Source of the DNA: Nonomuraea glycinis
GTDB taxonomy: Bacteria > Actinomycetota > Actinomycetes > Streptosporangiales > Streptosporangiaceae
Assembly: GCF_014646515.1 (NCBI RefSeq)
Contig: NZ_BMNK01000009.1
Span: 62,001-126,000 of the forward strand
DNA length: 64,000 bases
Reading direction: 5' to 3'
Shown: positions 16,503-25,884 of the stretch, in pieces
Layout of the letters: each line of letters starts with the position of its first letter
How positions within the stretch are numbered: position 1 is the first letter of the stretch
Translations under genes and position numbers: made by a program
Notes under the pieces: model-generated
What the model was told of the DNA's origin: nothing
Database searches by the model: none
Seen by the model: the letters and a program-made list of their open reading frames with translations, nothing else

Positions 16503-17507
16503 ATGCGAATAGTAGAAGTGACCGAGTTCGGTGGACCGCAGGTGCTGGTGGCGCGGGAGGCTCCCGATCCGGTGGCCGGCGCGGGACAGGTCGTGATCGA
16601 GACGGCCGTCGCGGATGTCCTGTTCCTCGACACCCAGCTGCGGGAGGGTTGGGGAGAGGGTTTCTTCCCCATGACGCCGCCGTACGTGCCGGGCGACGGG
16701 GTGGCCGGACAGGTCGTCTCAGCCGGGGACGGGGTGGATCCCGCATGGGTCGGCCGCCGGGTCATGGCCAGGACCGGCGCGCCGGCGGGTGGCAGCGACT
16801 CGATCGTGGCACCGACCGGCGGTTACGCCACTCGGGCCGTCGCCTCGGTCGAGGCGCTGATCCCGGTCCCGGACGGGCTCGAGCTCAGTCAGGCGGTGGC
16901 GCTCCTGCACGACGGTCCGACCGCGACGGGGTTCGTCGACAATGCCGCGATCCGGCCGGGCGAGTGGGTGCTGATCACCGCTGCGGGCGGCAGCCTGGGC
17001 ATCGTCCTCGTGCAACTCGCCCTGGCAGGGGGCGCCCGGGTGATCGGAGCCGCGCGCGGGACACGGAAACTGGACCTGGTGCGGGAGCTGGGCGCCGAGG
17101 CGGCGGTGGACTACACCGAGAACGGCTGGCCCGAGCGGGTGCGTGAGACGACCGGCGGGAAGGGCGTGGACGTGGTGTTCGACGGCGCCGGTGGCCCCCT
17201 CGGCAGAAGCGCGCTGGAGGTGACGGCGAGCGGCGGCCGGTTCTTCGCCTATGGTGCCGCCAGTGGCGGCTTCGCCGAGGTCACCCCGGACGAGGCCGCC
17301 GGCCGGGGCGTGCGCCTGGTCGGGATCATGGACCAGGTGTCCGACGCGGCGGAGGTGCGGCGGCTCACCGAGCGAGCCCTCGCCAAGGCCGCGGCCGGGC
17401 ATCTCAGGCCGCACGTCGGGCAGACGTTCCCGTTGGAGCGGGCGGCCGACGCGCATGCCGCGATGGCCGCGCGCACGGCCATCGGCAAGACCCTGCTGGT
17501 GTGCTGA
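16503..17507 (+). CDS. MDR-family NADPH:quinone oxidoreductase-like zinc-free dehydrogenase
   Basis: A 334-aa medium-chain dehydrogenase/reductase of the quinone oxidoreductase type. It has the GroES-like N-terminal domain (MRIVEVTEFGGPQVL), the MDR signature around VPGDGVAGQVVSAGDGV, the nucleotide motif VLITAAGGSLGIVLVQLA and the downstream GKGVDVVFDGAGG. No structural zinc cysteines are present, as expected for quinone reductases. It likely reduces quinones or alpha,beta-unsaturated carbonyls with NADPH. The ATG follows AAGGAAGTGAG. It is preceded by a SoxR/MerR-type promoter, which would make it part of a redox-cycling-drug response; control by the divergent XRE regulator is an alternative. 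Confidence 0.86.
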   Translation: MRIVEVTEFGGPQVLVAREAPDPVAGAGQVVIETAVADVLFLDTQLREGWGEGFFPMTPPYVPGDGVAGQVVSAGDGVDPAWVGRRVMARTGAPAGGSDSIVAPTGGYATRAVASVEALIPVPDGLELSQAVALLHDGPTATGFVDNAAIRPGEWVLITAAGGSLGIVLVQLALAGGARVIGAARGTRKLDLVRELGAEAAVDYTENGWPERVRETTGGKGVDVVFDGAGGPLGRSALEVTASGGRFFAYGAASGGFAEVTPDEAAGRGVRLVGIMDQVSDAAEVRRLTERALAKAAAGHLRPHVGQTFPLERAADAHAAMAARTAIGKTLLVC

Positions 17508-17540
17508 CGCCGCCTCTCAGCGGCACCGCTGCGGCGGTTT
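17508..17540. terminator. Bidirectional terminator between oxidoreductase gene and guaA
   Basis: A GC-rich hairpin with nested arms CCGCC/GGCGG (17510-17514 and 17533-17537) and CAGCG/CGCTG (17518-17522 and 17527-17531), followed by TTTCT on the plus strand. It fills the 33 bp between convergent genes. Confidence 0.6.
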
Positions 17541-19088
17541 CTACTCCCACTCGATGGTGCCCGGGGGCTTGCTGGTCACGTCGACCACCACCCGGTTGAC
17601 GTCCCTGACCTCGTTGGTGATGCGGGTGGAGATGCGGGAGAGGACGTCGTAGGGCACGCGTGCCCAGTCGGCCGTCATCGCGTCCTCGGAGGTGACCGGG
17701 CGCAGGACCACGGGGTGGCCGTAGGTGCGGCCGTCTCCCTGGACGCCCACCGAGCGGACGTCGGCCAGCAGCACCACCGGGCACTGCCAGATCTCCCGGT
17801 CGAGGCCGGCCCGGGACAGCTCCTCGCGGGCGATCGCGTCGGCCTCGCGCAGCAGGTCGAGCCGCTCGCGCGTCACCTCGCCGATGATCCGGATGCCGAG
17901 GCCGGGGCCGGGGAACGGCTGGCGCCAGACCATGGCGGTCGGCAGGCCGAGCTCCTCGCCCGCGCGGCGTACCTCGTCCTTGAACAGCGTCCGCAGCGGC
18001 TCCACCAGCTTGAACTGCAGGTCCTCGGGGAGGCCGCCGACATTGTGGTGGGACTTGATGTTGGCGGTGCCGGTGCCGCCGCCGGACTCGACCACGTCGG
18101 GGTAGAGGGTGCCCTGGACCAGGAAATCGACCGGGCCGTCGGCCATGATGGCCCGCTGCTCGTCCTCGAAGACGCGGATGAACTCGCGGCCGATGATCTT
18201 GCGCTTCTCCTCGGGGTCGCTGACGCCTTCGAGGGCCTTCAGGAACCGGTCCGAGGCGTCCACGACGCGCAGGTTGACGCCGGTGGAGGCGACGAAGTCG
18301 CGCTCGACCTGCTCGGCCTCGCCCTTGCGCAGCAGGCCGTGGTCGACGAAGACGCAGGTCAGCCGGTCGCCGATGGCGCGCTGGACGATGGCTCCGGCCA
18401 CCGCGGAGTCGACGCCGCCGGACAGCGCGCAGATCGCGCGCCCGTCGCCGACCTGCCGGCGGACCGCCTCGATGGACTCCTCGACGATGTTGAGCATGGT
18501 CCACGTCGGCCGGCAGCCCGCCGCGTCGAGGAAGTGCTTGAGCACCTGCTGGCCGTGCTCGGAGTGCAGCACCTCCGGGTGGAACTGCACGCCGTAGAGG
18601 CCGCGCCCGGGGTGCTCGAAGGCGGCGACCGGGGTCTCGCCGGTCGAGGCCGTGACCGTGAAGCCCTCGGGGGCGGCGGCCACGCTGTCGCCGTGGGACA
18701 TCCACACCTTCTGCGCGGCCGGCAGCCCGGCGAAGATCACACCCTCGGTCAGCACGTCCAGGGCGGTGCCGCCGTACTCGGCGACGCCCGTGCGGGCCAC
18801 CTCGCCGCCCAGCGCCTGGGCCATCGCCTGGAAGCCGTAGCAGATGCCGAATGTGGGCACCCCGGTCTCGAACAGACCGTGCGGGACGTCCGGGGCGTTG
18901 TCGGCGTAGACCGAGGAGGGCCCGCCGGACAGGATGATGGCCTTCGGCTTCTTGGCCAGCATCTCCTCGACCGGCATCGTCGAGGGCACGATCTCGGAGT
19001 AGACGTGGCACTCGCGCACCCGCCTGGCGATCAACTGTGCGTACTGCGCACCGAAGTCGACGACGAGCACTGTGTCGAATTCAGACAC
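17541..19088 (-). CDS. guaA: GMP synthase (glutamine-hydrolysing)
   Basis: A 515-aa, full-length GuaA that converts XMP to GMP using glutamine and ATP. The class I glutamine amidotransferase domain (about 1-195) has the nucleophile Cys in FGICYGFQAMAQ and the His-Glu pair in QFHPEVLHSEHG. The ATP pyrophosphatase domain carries the PP-loop CALSGGVDSAVAGAIVQ, and the C-terminal dimerisation domain ends PPGTIEWE. IMP dehydrogenase (guaB) lies about 18 kb away, so the GMP branch genes are split. The ATG at 19088 gives the normal N-terminus DTVLVVDFGAQYAQLIARRV. Confidence 0.97.
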   Translation of the reverse strand: MSEFDTVLVVDFGAQYAQLIARRVRECHVYSEIVPSTMPVEEMLAKKPKAIILSGGPSSVYADNAPDVPHGLFETGVPTFGICYGFQAMAQALGGEVARTGVAEYGGTALDVLTEGVIFAGLPAAQKVWMSHGDSVAAAPEGFTVTASTGETPVAAFEHPGRGLYGVQFHPEVLHSEHGQQVLKHFLDAAGCRPTWTMLNIVEESIEAVRRQVGDGRAICALSGGVDSAVAGAIVQRAIGDRLTCVFVDHGLLRKGEAEQVERDFVASTGVNLRVVDASDRFLKALEGVSDPEEKRKIIGREFIRVFEDEQRAIMADGPVDFLVQGTLYPDVVESGGGTGTANIKSHHNVGGLPEDLQFKLVEPLRTLFKDEVRRAGEELGLPTAMVWRQPFPGPGLGIRIIGEVTRERLDLLREADAIAREELSRAGLDREIWQCPVVLLADVRSVGVQGDGRTYGHPVVLRPVTSEDAMTADWARVPYDVLSRISTRITNEVRDVNRVVVDVTSKPPGTIEWE

Positions 19089-19142
19089 CGAGAGAACCCC
19101 CCAAAAGGCGAATGCGGTGCTGCCAGTCTATCGGCCGCGCAC

Positions 19143-20636
19143 TCAGACAATCGCGCCGAGGAGCCCCAGGGGCGGCGAGCCCAGATCGAGCATGGCCTTG
19201 TGGAAACGCTGCAGCGTGAAACCCGCGCCCCACTCGCGCCGCGCCTGCTCGCGCAGGTCCATGATGACCAGCTTGCCCCAGGTGTAGCGGCCGTACGTCG
19301 GGTCGAAGGAGGCCCGCCTGGCCTCCGCCAGCGCCCCCGGGCCGACCAGGTGCGTGTCTGACTCGAAGCGCCTGGCCGCGTCCTCGACGGTCATGGCCCC
19401 GGTGTGCACGCCGATGGCGCAGGCGAGCCGGGTGACGCGGATCAGCGCCTCCACCCAGACGCCGATCTCGAAGCGCGGGTCCTGCGCCTCGAAGCCCTCC
19501 TCCACGCAGAGCTCCTCGGCGTAGTGCGCCCAGCCCTCGGCGAACGACATGGACTGCAGCAGCCGCCGGACGTCCGACCCGGCCCGGCGCAGGGCCAGGC
19601 CGTGCGAGAAGTGGCCGGGCGCCACCTCGTGCACGTTGATCGCGGGCAGGGTGGTCTCGCTGAAGATCTCCAGCCACTCCTCGGCGTCCCGCTCGGGCCA
19701 AGAGGGGTCGGGCGGGGTGATGTGGTACCACGAAGGGCCCTCGGGCTCGCCCGGCGCGTTCCACGACATCATCGCCATCGCCCACCTGCGCGACTCCGGC
19801 GCGAGGCCGACCAGGCACTCGCCGTCGTGGTAGGGCACCAGGTCCTTCTCGGCGGTGAACGCGATGGCCTTGCGCGTGCCGACCCTGGCCGCCTCGATCA
19901 CGCCGTCGGCGTCGGGGTGCTGCTTGACCAGCTCGCGGACCACGTCGAGGGGCGGCCGGTCCCGCTCGCCGAGCTTGGCGCAGCCGTCGGCCAGCCGCTC
20001 CAGCAGCCTGCCGCGCTCGGCGTCGGCGCGCTCGGCCAGCTTGCCCAGGTCCACCTCCAGGCCCTCGCCGGCGCCCATCAGCCGGGCCAGCGCCGCAGCG
20101 CCGAGCGAGGCGTCCGGGTCGCCCTCGGCCGCCGCCCGCTCGATGTGCGTGACGAGCTCGCGGTGGGCCTTCAGCGCGCTCTCGTCGGTGATCCCCGCGG
20201 CCAGGCCCTTGACCGCGCCGAGCAGGGAGCTCGCGACCGGGGCGCTGAGCCGGTCGAGCGCGGCGACCGCGTGCCGCACGGCCTCGGGCCAGCGCGCGAG
20301 GTGGGCCGCCTTGGCGGCGGCCCGGTCCCGCTCCGGGCCGTAGTCGCGGTCGTAGCAGGCCAGGTCCAGGTTGGACAGGTGGTAGAGCGGGTTGCCGCGG
20401 TGCAGCTCCAGCTCGCCGAACTGGGCGCGCAGGCCCTCCTCGAACACCCGCAGGTGCCGGGCGTCGTACGGATCCTCCGGCTCGGCGCCTTCACCCAGCC
20501 GCGCCAGCCCGGCCCGCACCCCGTCGGGCGAGAGGTCCTGGATCATCCCGTCGTACTCGTGCCTGCCGCCCAGCTCACGCGCCTCTGCCACGGCCAGGTC
20601 GGTGATGGCCCGCAGTCGGGGCTCGAGTTCCGTCAT
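19143..20636 (-). CDS. DUF885-family putative metallopeptidase
   Basis: A 497-aa member of the DUF885 family. The likely zinc site is VHEVAPGHFSHGLALRR, a variant of the HExxPGHH signature; where most members have a second His the sequence reads PGHFSH. Other family segments are YHITPPDPSWP, EGWAHYAEELCVEEGF and DPTYGRYTWGKLVIMDLREQ. Such proteins are predicted cytoplasmic hydrolases or peptidases of unknown substrate. The ATG at 20636 begins MTELEPRLRAITD; a longer open frame lacks family-like residues. It lies 54 bp upstream of guaA on the same strand, without clear functional linkage. Confidence 0.8.
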   Translation of the reverse strand: MTELEPRLRAITDLAVAEARELGGRHEYDGMIQDLSPDGVRAGLARLGEGAEPEDPYDARHLRVFEEGLRAQFGELELHRGNPLYHLSNLDLACYDRDYGPERDRAAAKAAHLARWPEAVRHAVAALDRLSAPVASSLLGAVKGLAAGITDESALKAHRELVTHIERAAAEGDPDASLGAAALARLMGAGEGLEVDLGKLAERADAERGRLLERLADGCAKLGERDRPPLDVVRELVKQHPDADGVIEAARVGTRKAIAFTAEKDLVPYHDGECLVGLAPESRRWAMAMMSWNAPGEPEGPSWYHITPPDPSWPERDAEEWLEIFSETTLPAINVHEVAPGHFSHGLALRRAGSDVRRLLQSMSFAEGWAHYAEELCVEEGFEAQDPRFEIGVWVEALIRVTRLACAIGVHTGAMTVEDAARRFESDTHLVGPGALAEARRASFDPTYGRYTWGKLVIMDLREQARREWGAGFTLQRFHKAMLDLGSPPLGLLGAIV

Positions 20637-20730
20637 GCTCGCGACGCTAGCGCAAGCCGCTCGATCTTGGAATCGATTACGGCCACCGCCGGCCCGGCGC
20701 ATCGGGCAGGTGAGCGGGCCGCGACCCCGT

Positions 20731-21474
20731 CTAGCCCAGGGGGTGGCTGACCCAGACGTTGGGCTCGACGTAGACGGCGTGGTCGCGCTCGACCTCGCAG
20801 TGCACCGAATTGAGCGCTCCGGGCACCTCGACCTCGCCGGACCGGTCGAACGGCAGCCCGGTCCAGCGCCGCCATTCGTCGAGCGTGCCGGGCACGACCA
20901 TGGAGCGCGGCGCCACCTTGACGATCTTCCCGCCCGCCCGTACGTGCACGCGCAGCCAGGCGTCGTGGGGCAGGCCGTCGGCCTGGGTGCGGAAGGCGTA
21001 CTCGGTCATCGGGGTGTGGGGTTCGAGGTGTTTCCGGTTGGGGCGGACGGGGGCTAGGAGCTCCTCGAAGCCCCGCTCGGCCGCGTTGTCGCGCATGGCG
21101 AGGAGCATCCGCGAGGAGAGGCCGCGGCCGAGCAGGTCGCGGCGGACGGTGATCTCCAGGGCCGAGATCCTGTTGGGGCGGGTGCCCCTTTCCCTGGTCA
21201 GCCAGGCTCGCCGGATGGCGCCGTCCCAGCCGTCGTCGGACGGCTCCGCGCCGTCGAAGAAGAAGGGCACGGTGAAGCCCCGGGCCACGAGCCTGCCCGG
21301 CTCCGCGTCGTCATCGGCCACCAGTGCGTATTCGGGGTAGACGCGGACGACGACGTCATAGAAGAGGTCGGCGAGCGGGTCCTGCATCATGAACTCCGGC
21401 CAGGAGGTGTCCATGTCCCACAGCGTCGAGGCGAACTCCGGGCGCTCCGCCAGGGTCGTGATCCGAAGGGTCAT
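20731..21474 (-). CDS. GNAT-family N-acetyltransferase
   Basis: A 247-aa acetyltransferase-fold protein. The acetyl-CoA-binding motif A is ISALEITVRRDLLGRGLSSR followed by MLLAMRDNAAERGFEELLAPVRPN. The C-terminal half (residues 150-247), ending VYVEPNVWVSHPLG, is a family-specific extension that could bind the substrate, which is unknown. ATG 21474 (MTLRITTLAERPEF) is chosen because it starts the conserved region; an ATG three codons upstream is equally possible and no strong ribosome binding site decides. The gene is divergent from the Ser/Thr kinase. Confidence 0.75.
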   Translation of the reverse strand: MTLRITTLAERPEFASTLWDMDTSWPEFMMQDPLADLFYDVVVRVYPEYALVADDDAEPGRLVARGFTVPFFFDGAEPSDDGWDGAIRRAWLTRERGTRPNRISALEITVRRDLLGRGLSSRMLLAMRDNAAERGFEELLAPVRPNRKHLEPHTPMTEYAFRTQADGLPHDAWLRVHVRAGGKIVKVAPRSMVVPGTLDEWRRWTGLPFDRSGEVEVPGALNSVHCEVERDHAVYVEPNVWVSHPLG

Positions 21475-21690
21475 GCGGACCATCTTCACATAGGACGCAG
21501 AACTCTTACATTCGACGCTATGCGCCCATGCCATCCATTAAACCGGGAAAACCGGCCGTACACCGAAATTTACGTCGCTGTACGGCCAGCATCGCCGTGG
21601 ATCAGTCGCTCCCGCAAAGCCCCCCAACCGGCCATCCCAGGGCGGCTGACCACGATCATGGCGTTCGTTACCGTCTTGCGACCTCCATGA

Positions 21691-21704
21691 CTACTGATCA
21701 GTAG
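21691..21704. promoter_or_regulatory. Perfect palindrome before kinase gene
   Basis: The 14-bp sequence CTACTGATCAGTAG is a perfect palindrome located nine bases upstream of the ATG at 21714 and within the divergent region. Its position suggests a protein-binding site or a leader hairpin affecting initiation; this is inference only. Confidence 0.35.
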
Positions 21705-21713
21705 GTTTTGTCG

Positions 21714-23873
21714 ATGGGCCAGTATTTACTCATGCCTAACATCGCGCCGCTGAGCCCGGGAGATCCACGCAGCCTCGGCGGCATGGACCTGCTCGGCCGG
21801 CTGGGTGAAGGCGGGCAGGGCGTCGTCTACCTGGCCACCGACCCCTCAGGCACGCGGGTCGCGATCAAATGGCTGCGGTCCGACCAGGCGGCCGACCAGG
21901 TGAGCATCGGGCGCTTCCTGCGTGAGGTGGAGGTCGCCCAGCAGGTGGCGCCGTTCTGCACGGCGGCGGTCCTGGGCACCGGCGTGGAGCTCGGCCGGCC
22001 CTACATCGTGAGCGAGTTCATCGACGGCCCGTCCCTGCATCAGGTCGTCCAGCAGGACGGCCCGCGCACCGGCACGACCCTGCACCGCCTGGCCATCGGC
22101 ACCGCCACCGCCCTGGCCGCGATCCACCAGGCCGGGATCGTGCACCGCGACTTCAAGCCGGCCAACGTGATCATCGGCGCCGACGGGCCCCGGGTGATCG
22201 ACTTCGGCATCGCCCGCGCGCTCGACGCGACCTCCACGCTCAGCAGCATGCCGGTCGGCACCCCGTCCTACATGCCGCCCGAGCAGGTCATGGGGCATCA
22301 GGTCGGCCCCGCCGCCGACCTGTTCTCGTGGGGCGGCACGATGGTCTACGCCGCCTCCGGCAACGCGCCGTTCGGCAGCGACACCATGCCCGCGGTGATC
22401 AACCGGGTGCTCAACCGGCCGCCCGAGCTGACCGGGCTCGACGGCACGCTGCTCGAGGTGGTCGCGGCGTGCCTGGACAAGGACCCGGCGCGGCGGCCCA
22501 CCGCCGAGCAGGTCATCATCCGGCTGCTGCAGCGGCCGGTCCCCCGCTCCGGCATCCTCGCGCAGGGCTCCGCGGCGGCCATCCCGGCCGAGTCGCGGCC
22601 CGCCCACTCAGCCCCGAACCCGGCCGCGTCGTGGCCCGCCCACTCAGCCCCGAACCCCGCCGCGTCGCGGCCCGTCCACTCAGCCCCGAACCCGGCCGCG
22701 TCGTGGCCCGCCCCCGCGGCCTATCCCGCGCAGCCGCCCATGGCGGCCCACGCCGGACAGCCTCGGCCGGCGCCCGCGGCGAAAGGCCGGACGTTGCTCG
22801 TCATGGGCGCGGCCGTGGGGTGCGCGCTGCTGCTGCTCGCCGGCGTGATGACGGTCAACCACCTGAACCGGACCACGGTCGCCGCGCCCCGAACGAGCCC
22901 CACCCCCACCACCCCCACGCCCACCCCCACCACCCCGGCGCCGGCGCCGGCGTCCACCGTGCCCGCCAAGGGCACCCCCCTGCGGGTCCCCGGCGGCTCG
23001 ATCACCATCTACGAGCACGAATCCGACCCCATCACGCTGACCTCCTACGAGGTCTACGACGAGAAGGGCAAGGAGTGGGTCGACTACGCCAGGCGGAACC
23101 TGACCGGCGCCTTCGTCAAATACCCGCGCAACAAGGAGTCGCTGGTCTCGCCCGACGGCCGCTACCTGGCCACCCGCGGCAAGAACTACTCCGCCGACGA
23201 CTTCGACTTCATCGAGATCACCGACCGCCGCTCGGGTGGCGAGGTCACGATCGAGACCGTCCGCTCGCCCCTGCAGAGCACCATCCGGTCATGGTCCAAG
23301 GACGGCTCCAAGATCCTGCTCAACATCGAGGAGAAGACCGGCGACGAGTGGTACTACGTGGGCTTCGGCATCGTCGACGTGGCCACGAGCGAGCCGGAGA
23401 TCGTCATGGTCCGCGACAAGCAGGTCCAGGAGACCGCCTTCGGCTGGGACAGCGAGGAGAACGGCGTGGTCAACGTCTACGGCGGCAAGAACCAGGGCCT
23501 GCGCTTCTACGCCCCCACCGGCAAGGTCGTCCGCGAGGCGCCCGGCATCGGCACGCTCGCCTCCGGCACCATGGACATGTTCTCCCCCTCCGGCCGGACC
23601 TTCGTCACCGACTGCCCCGGCGGGGGCGACGGCGACCACTGCCTCTGGAACTCCGCGACGGGCAAGCGGGTGCGCGCCTTCACCTCCCCCTGCGACAAGG
23701 TGCTCGGCTGGTACGACGAGACCCACCTCTACTGCTGGGAGCAGGACGACGCGTCCAGAGATGAGGTCCAGGTGGTCGACTTCAAGGGCAAGCTCGTCCG
23801 TAAGCTGATCGACATCGGCGATGACGTGGACTACAGCCCCATCTACACGCTGGACGTCCCCAGCGGCTCCTGA
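21714..23873 (+). CDS. Membrane-anchored Ser/Thr protein kinase with extracellular propeller-like sensor
   Basis: A 719-aa PknB-type kinase. The kinase domain (about 25-275) has LGEGGQGVVY, VAIKWL, HRDFKPANV, DFGIARALD and the activation-loop GTPSYMPPEQ. A proline-rich linker contains three in-frame 12-residue repeats (HSAPNPAASWPA and variants). One transmembrane helix near residue 362 (TLLVMGAAVGCALLLLAGVM) leads to a Thr-Pro spacer and a roughly 290-residue outer domain with propeller-like strands (SPDGRYLATRGK, WSKDGSKILLNI, GWYDETHLYCWEQ). The start is uncertain: ATG 21714 or ATG 21732, which begins MPNIAPLSPGDPRSLGG as in related kinases. The ligand is unknown. Confidence 0.88.
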   Translation: MGQYLLMPNIAPLSPGDPRSLGGMDLLGRLGEGGQGVVYLATDPSGTRVAIKWLRSDQAADQVSIGRFLREVEVAQQVAPFCTAAVLGTGVELGRPYIVSEFIDGPSLHQVVQQDGPRTGTTLHRLAIGTATALAAIHQAGIVHRDFKPANVIIGADGPRVIDFGIARALDATSTLSSMPVGTPSYMPPEQVMGHQVGPAADLFSWGGTMVYAASGNAPFGSDTMPAVINRVLNRPPELTGLDGTLLEVVAACLDKDPARRPTAEQVIIRLLQRPVPRSGILAQGSAAAIPAESRPAHSAPNPAASWPAHSAPNPAASRPVHSAPNPAASWPAPAAYPAQPPMAAHAGQPRPAPAAKGRTLLVMGAAVGCALLLLAGVMTVNHLNRTTVAAPRTSPTPTTPTPTPTTPAPAPASTVPAKGTPLRVPGGSITIYEHESDPITLTSYEVYDEKGKEWVDYARRNLTGAFVKYPRNKESLVSPDGRYLATRGKNYSADDFDFIEITDRRSGGEVTIETVRSPLQSTIRSWSKDGSKILLNIEEKTGDEWYYVGFGIVDVATSEPEIVMVRDKQVQETAFGWDSEENGVVNVYGGKNQGLRFYAPTGKVVREAPGIGTLASGTMDMFSPSGRTFVTDCPGGGDGDHCLWNSATGKRVRAFTSPCDKVLGWYDETHLYCWEQDDASRDEVQVVDFKGKLVRKLIDIGDDVDYSPIYTLDVPSGS

Positions 23874-23904
23874 ACCGCTCGCCGCCGGAATCCGTCATGA
23901 GGGC

Positions 23905-25884
23905 ATGAAGACGCTGACGCGCCCGGTGCTGGTCGCCGCGGCCCTCGCGACGGCCCTGGCCGCCTGCACCCCGGCTCCCCAGGACGACAGACCCGTCACA
24001 CCTCCGCGGCAGAGCCTCGGCGCCATCCGCCTGGTGGCGTACAACGGCTGCGACGATCTGCTCGCCGGGCTGCGCGCGAAGGCGGCCGAGAACGTCGGCC
24101 CGTGGGGGTTCGGCGGCCCCCAGATCATGTACATGGAGGACGCGACCGCGGCCAGGGCGAAGACCGCCGAGACCCCCGACCACTCCACGACCAACACGCA
24201 CGAGGCGGGCGTGGACGAGCCGGATCTGGTCAAGACCGACGGCGACCGCGTCTACACCGTCAGCGGCGGCACCCTGCGGATCATCGACACCGCCACCAGG
24301 AAGGTCACCGCCTCCCTCGATCTGCCCGGCAAGGACGAGCGCGGCTACGCGCCCGCCGACCTGCTGGTCTCGGGCGAGCGGGCGCTGATCCTGTTCCAGG
24401 GCGGCGGCGGCCCGGCCATGAAGCGGGGCTTCGCGCCCCCCGGCGAGACCAGGTACGTGCTCGTCGACCTCGCCGGCCAGCCCAAGGTGCTGGGCACGAT
24501 CAAGCCCGAGGGCACGCACGTGGACGCCCGGATGGTCGGCTCCACCGTACGCTTCGTCACCCGGAGCCAGCCGGACATCACCTTCCCCCAGACCAGGGAC
24601 CAACTGCCCGAGGCCGAACGCACCCGGATCAACCAGCAGGTCGTACGGCGTGCGCCGCTGGAGGCCTGGCTGCCGAAGATCGAGATCACCGACGCCTCGG
24701 GTACGGTCAGGAAGGAGTCGGTCCCCTGCGAGCGGGTCAGCCACCCGGCCGGCTACTCCGGCACCTCCCTGCTGACCCTGCACAGCCTCGACCTGTCCCA
24801 GGGCCTCACGGCGGCGGGCAGCTCCCCGATCGGCCTGGCCGCCGACGGCGACATCGTGTACGGCACCGGGCAGAGCCTGTACGTGGCGAGCAACCCGCAC
24901 TGGTGGTTCCCGATCCAACCGGCCGTCGTCGAGGAGAGTGCGCCCACGCCCAGCGGCCAGGAGTCGGCCGTGGCCCCGGCCACCGAGCCCGCCCCGGTGG
25001 AGCCCATGCCCACGGCCACGCCGACGCCTTCGGGCCCGCCGCCCGAGGAGACGGAGGTGCACCGGTTCGATGTGAGCAAGCCGGGCGCCCCCGCCTACGT
25101 GGCCTCCGGCAAGGTGCCGGGCCGGCTGCTGAACCAGTACTCGCTGTCCGAGCACGACGGCCACCTGCGGGTCGCCACCACCGTCACCTCCGCCGACGGC
25201 GACACCAGCGTCAGCGGCGTGCACGTGCTGGCCGCGGACACGCTGGCCGAGGTCGGCCAGGTCGGCGGCCTGGGCAAGGGCGAGCGCATCTACTCGGTCC
25301 GGTTCATCGGCCCGGTCGGCTACGTCGTCACCTTCCGCCAGGTGGACCCGCTCTACACGCTGGACCTGCGCGACCCGGCCAAGCCCGCGGTGACCGGCGA
25401 GCTGAAGATCACCGGCTACTCCGCCTACCTGCACCCCAGCGGCGACGGCAAGCTGATCGGCATCGGCCAGGAGGCCAGCGACAAGGGCCGGACGCTCGGC
25501 ACCCAGGTCTCGCTGTTCGACGTGCGCGACCCGGCCGCGCCGCGCAGGCTGTCGCAGCTGTTCCAGAAGGACTCCGGCTCGGAGGCCGAGTGGGACCCGC
25601 ACGCCTTCCTCTACTGGCCCAAGACCGGCACCGCGGTCATCCCGCTGAGCTCCTACGGCGAGGGCGTGCAGCGCAGCGGCGCGATGGTGTTGAAGATCAC
25701 CGATTCGGAGGTGAGCAAGGTCGGCATGATCGAGCATCCGGCGGACCGCAACAGTGCTTACCCGCCCGGCATCCAGCGCTCGATGATGATCGGCGACTCC
25801 ATCTGGACGTTCTCCTACGCGGGCGCGCAGGTCAACGACGCCGCCACGCTGGACAGGCAGGCCTGGATCCCGCTGGGCTCATGA
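23905..25884 (+). CDS. Secreted beta-propeller lipoprotein (Beta_propel family)
   Basis: A 659-aa exported protein. The signal peptide MKTLTRPVLVAAALATALAAC ends in a lipobox LAAC, so it is probably a lipoprotein. The family hallmarks are AYNGCDDLLAGLRAKA, STTNTHEAGVDEPDLVKTDG and YTVSGGTLRIID, followed by copper-amine-oxidase-like or propeller repeats (LLVSGERALILFQG, PVGYVVTFRQVDPLYTLDLR, GDGKLIGIGQEA). A Pro/Thr-rich insert lies near residues 350-380. The function of this family is not established. It begins 31 bp after the kinase stop with TGAGGGC before the ATG, so co-transcription is possible. Its 3' end overlaps convergent glpD by 6 nt. Confidence 0.84.
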   Translation: MKTLTRPVLVAAALATALAACTPAPQDDRPVTPPRQSLGAIRLVAYNGCDDLLAGLRAKAAENVGPWGFGGPQIMYMEDATAARAKTAETPDHSTTNTHEAGVDEPDLVKTDGDRVYTVSGGTLRIIDTATRKVTASLDLPGKDERGYAPADLLVSGERALILFQGGGGPAMKRGFAPPGETRYVLVDLAGQPKVLGTIKPEGTHVDARMVGSTVRFVTRSQPDITFPQTRDQLPEAERTRINQQVVRRAPLEAWLPKIEITDASGTVRKESVPCERVSHPAGYSGTSLLTLHSLDLSQGLTAAGSSPIGLAADGDIVYGTGQSLYVASNPHWWFPIQPAVVEESAPTPSGQESAVAPATEPAPVEPMPTATPTPSGPPPEETEVHRFDVSKPGAPAYVASGKVPGRLLNQYSLSEHDGHLRVATTVTSADGDTSVSGVHVLAADTLAEVGQVGGLGKGERIYSVRFIGPVGYVVTFRQVDPLYTLDLRDPAKPAVTGELKITGYSAYLHPSGDGKLIGIGQEASDKGRTLGTQVSLFDVRDPAAPRRLSQLFQKDSGSEAEWDPHAFLYWPKTGTAVIPLSSYGEGVQRSGAMVLKITDSEVSKVGMIEHPADRNSAYPPGIQRSMMIGDSIWTFSYAGAQVNDAATLDRQAWIPLGS

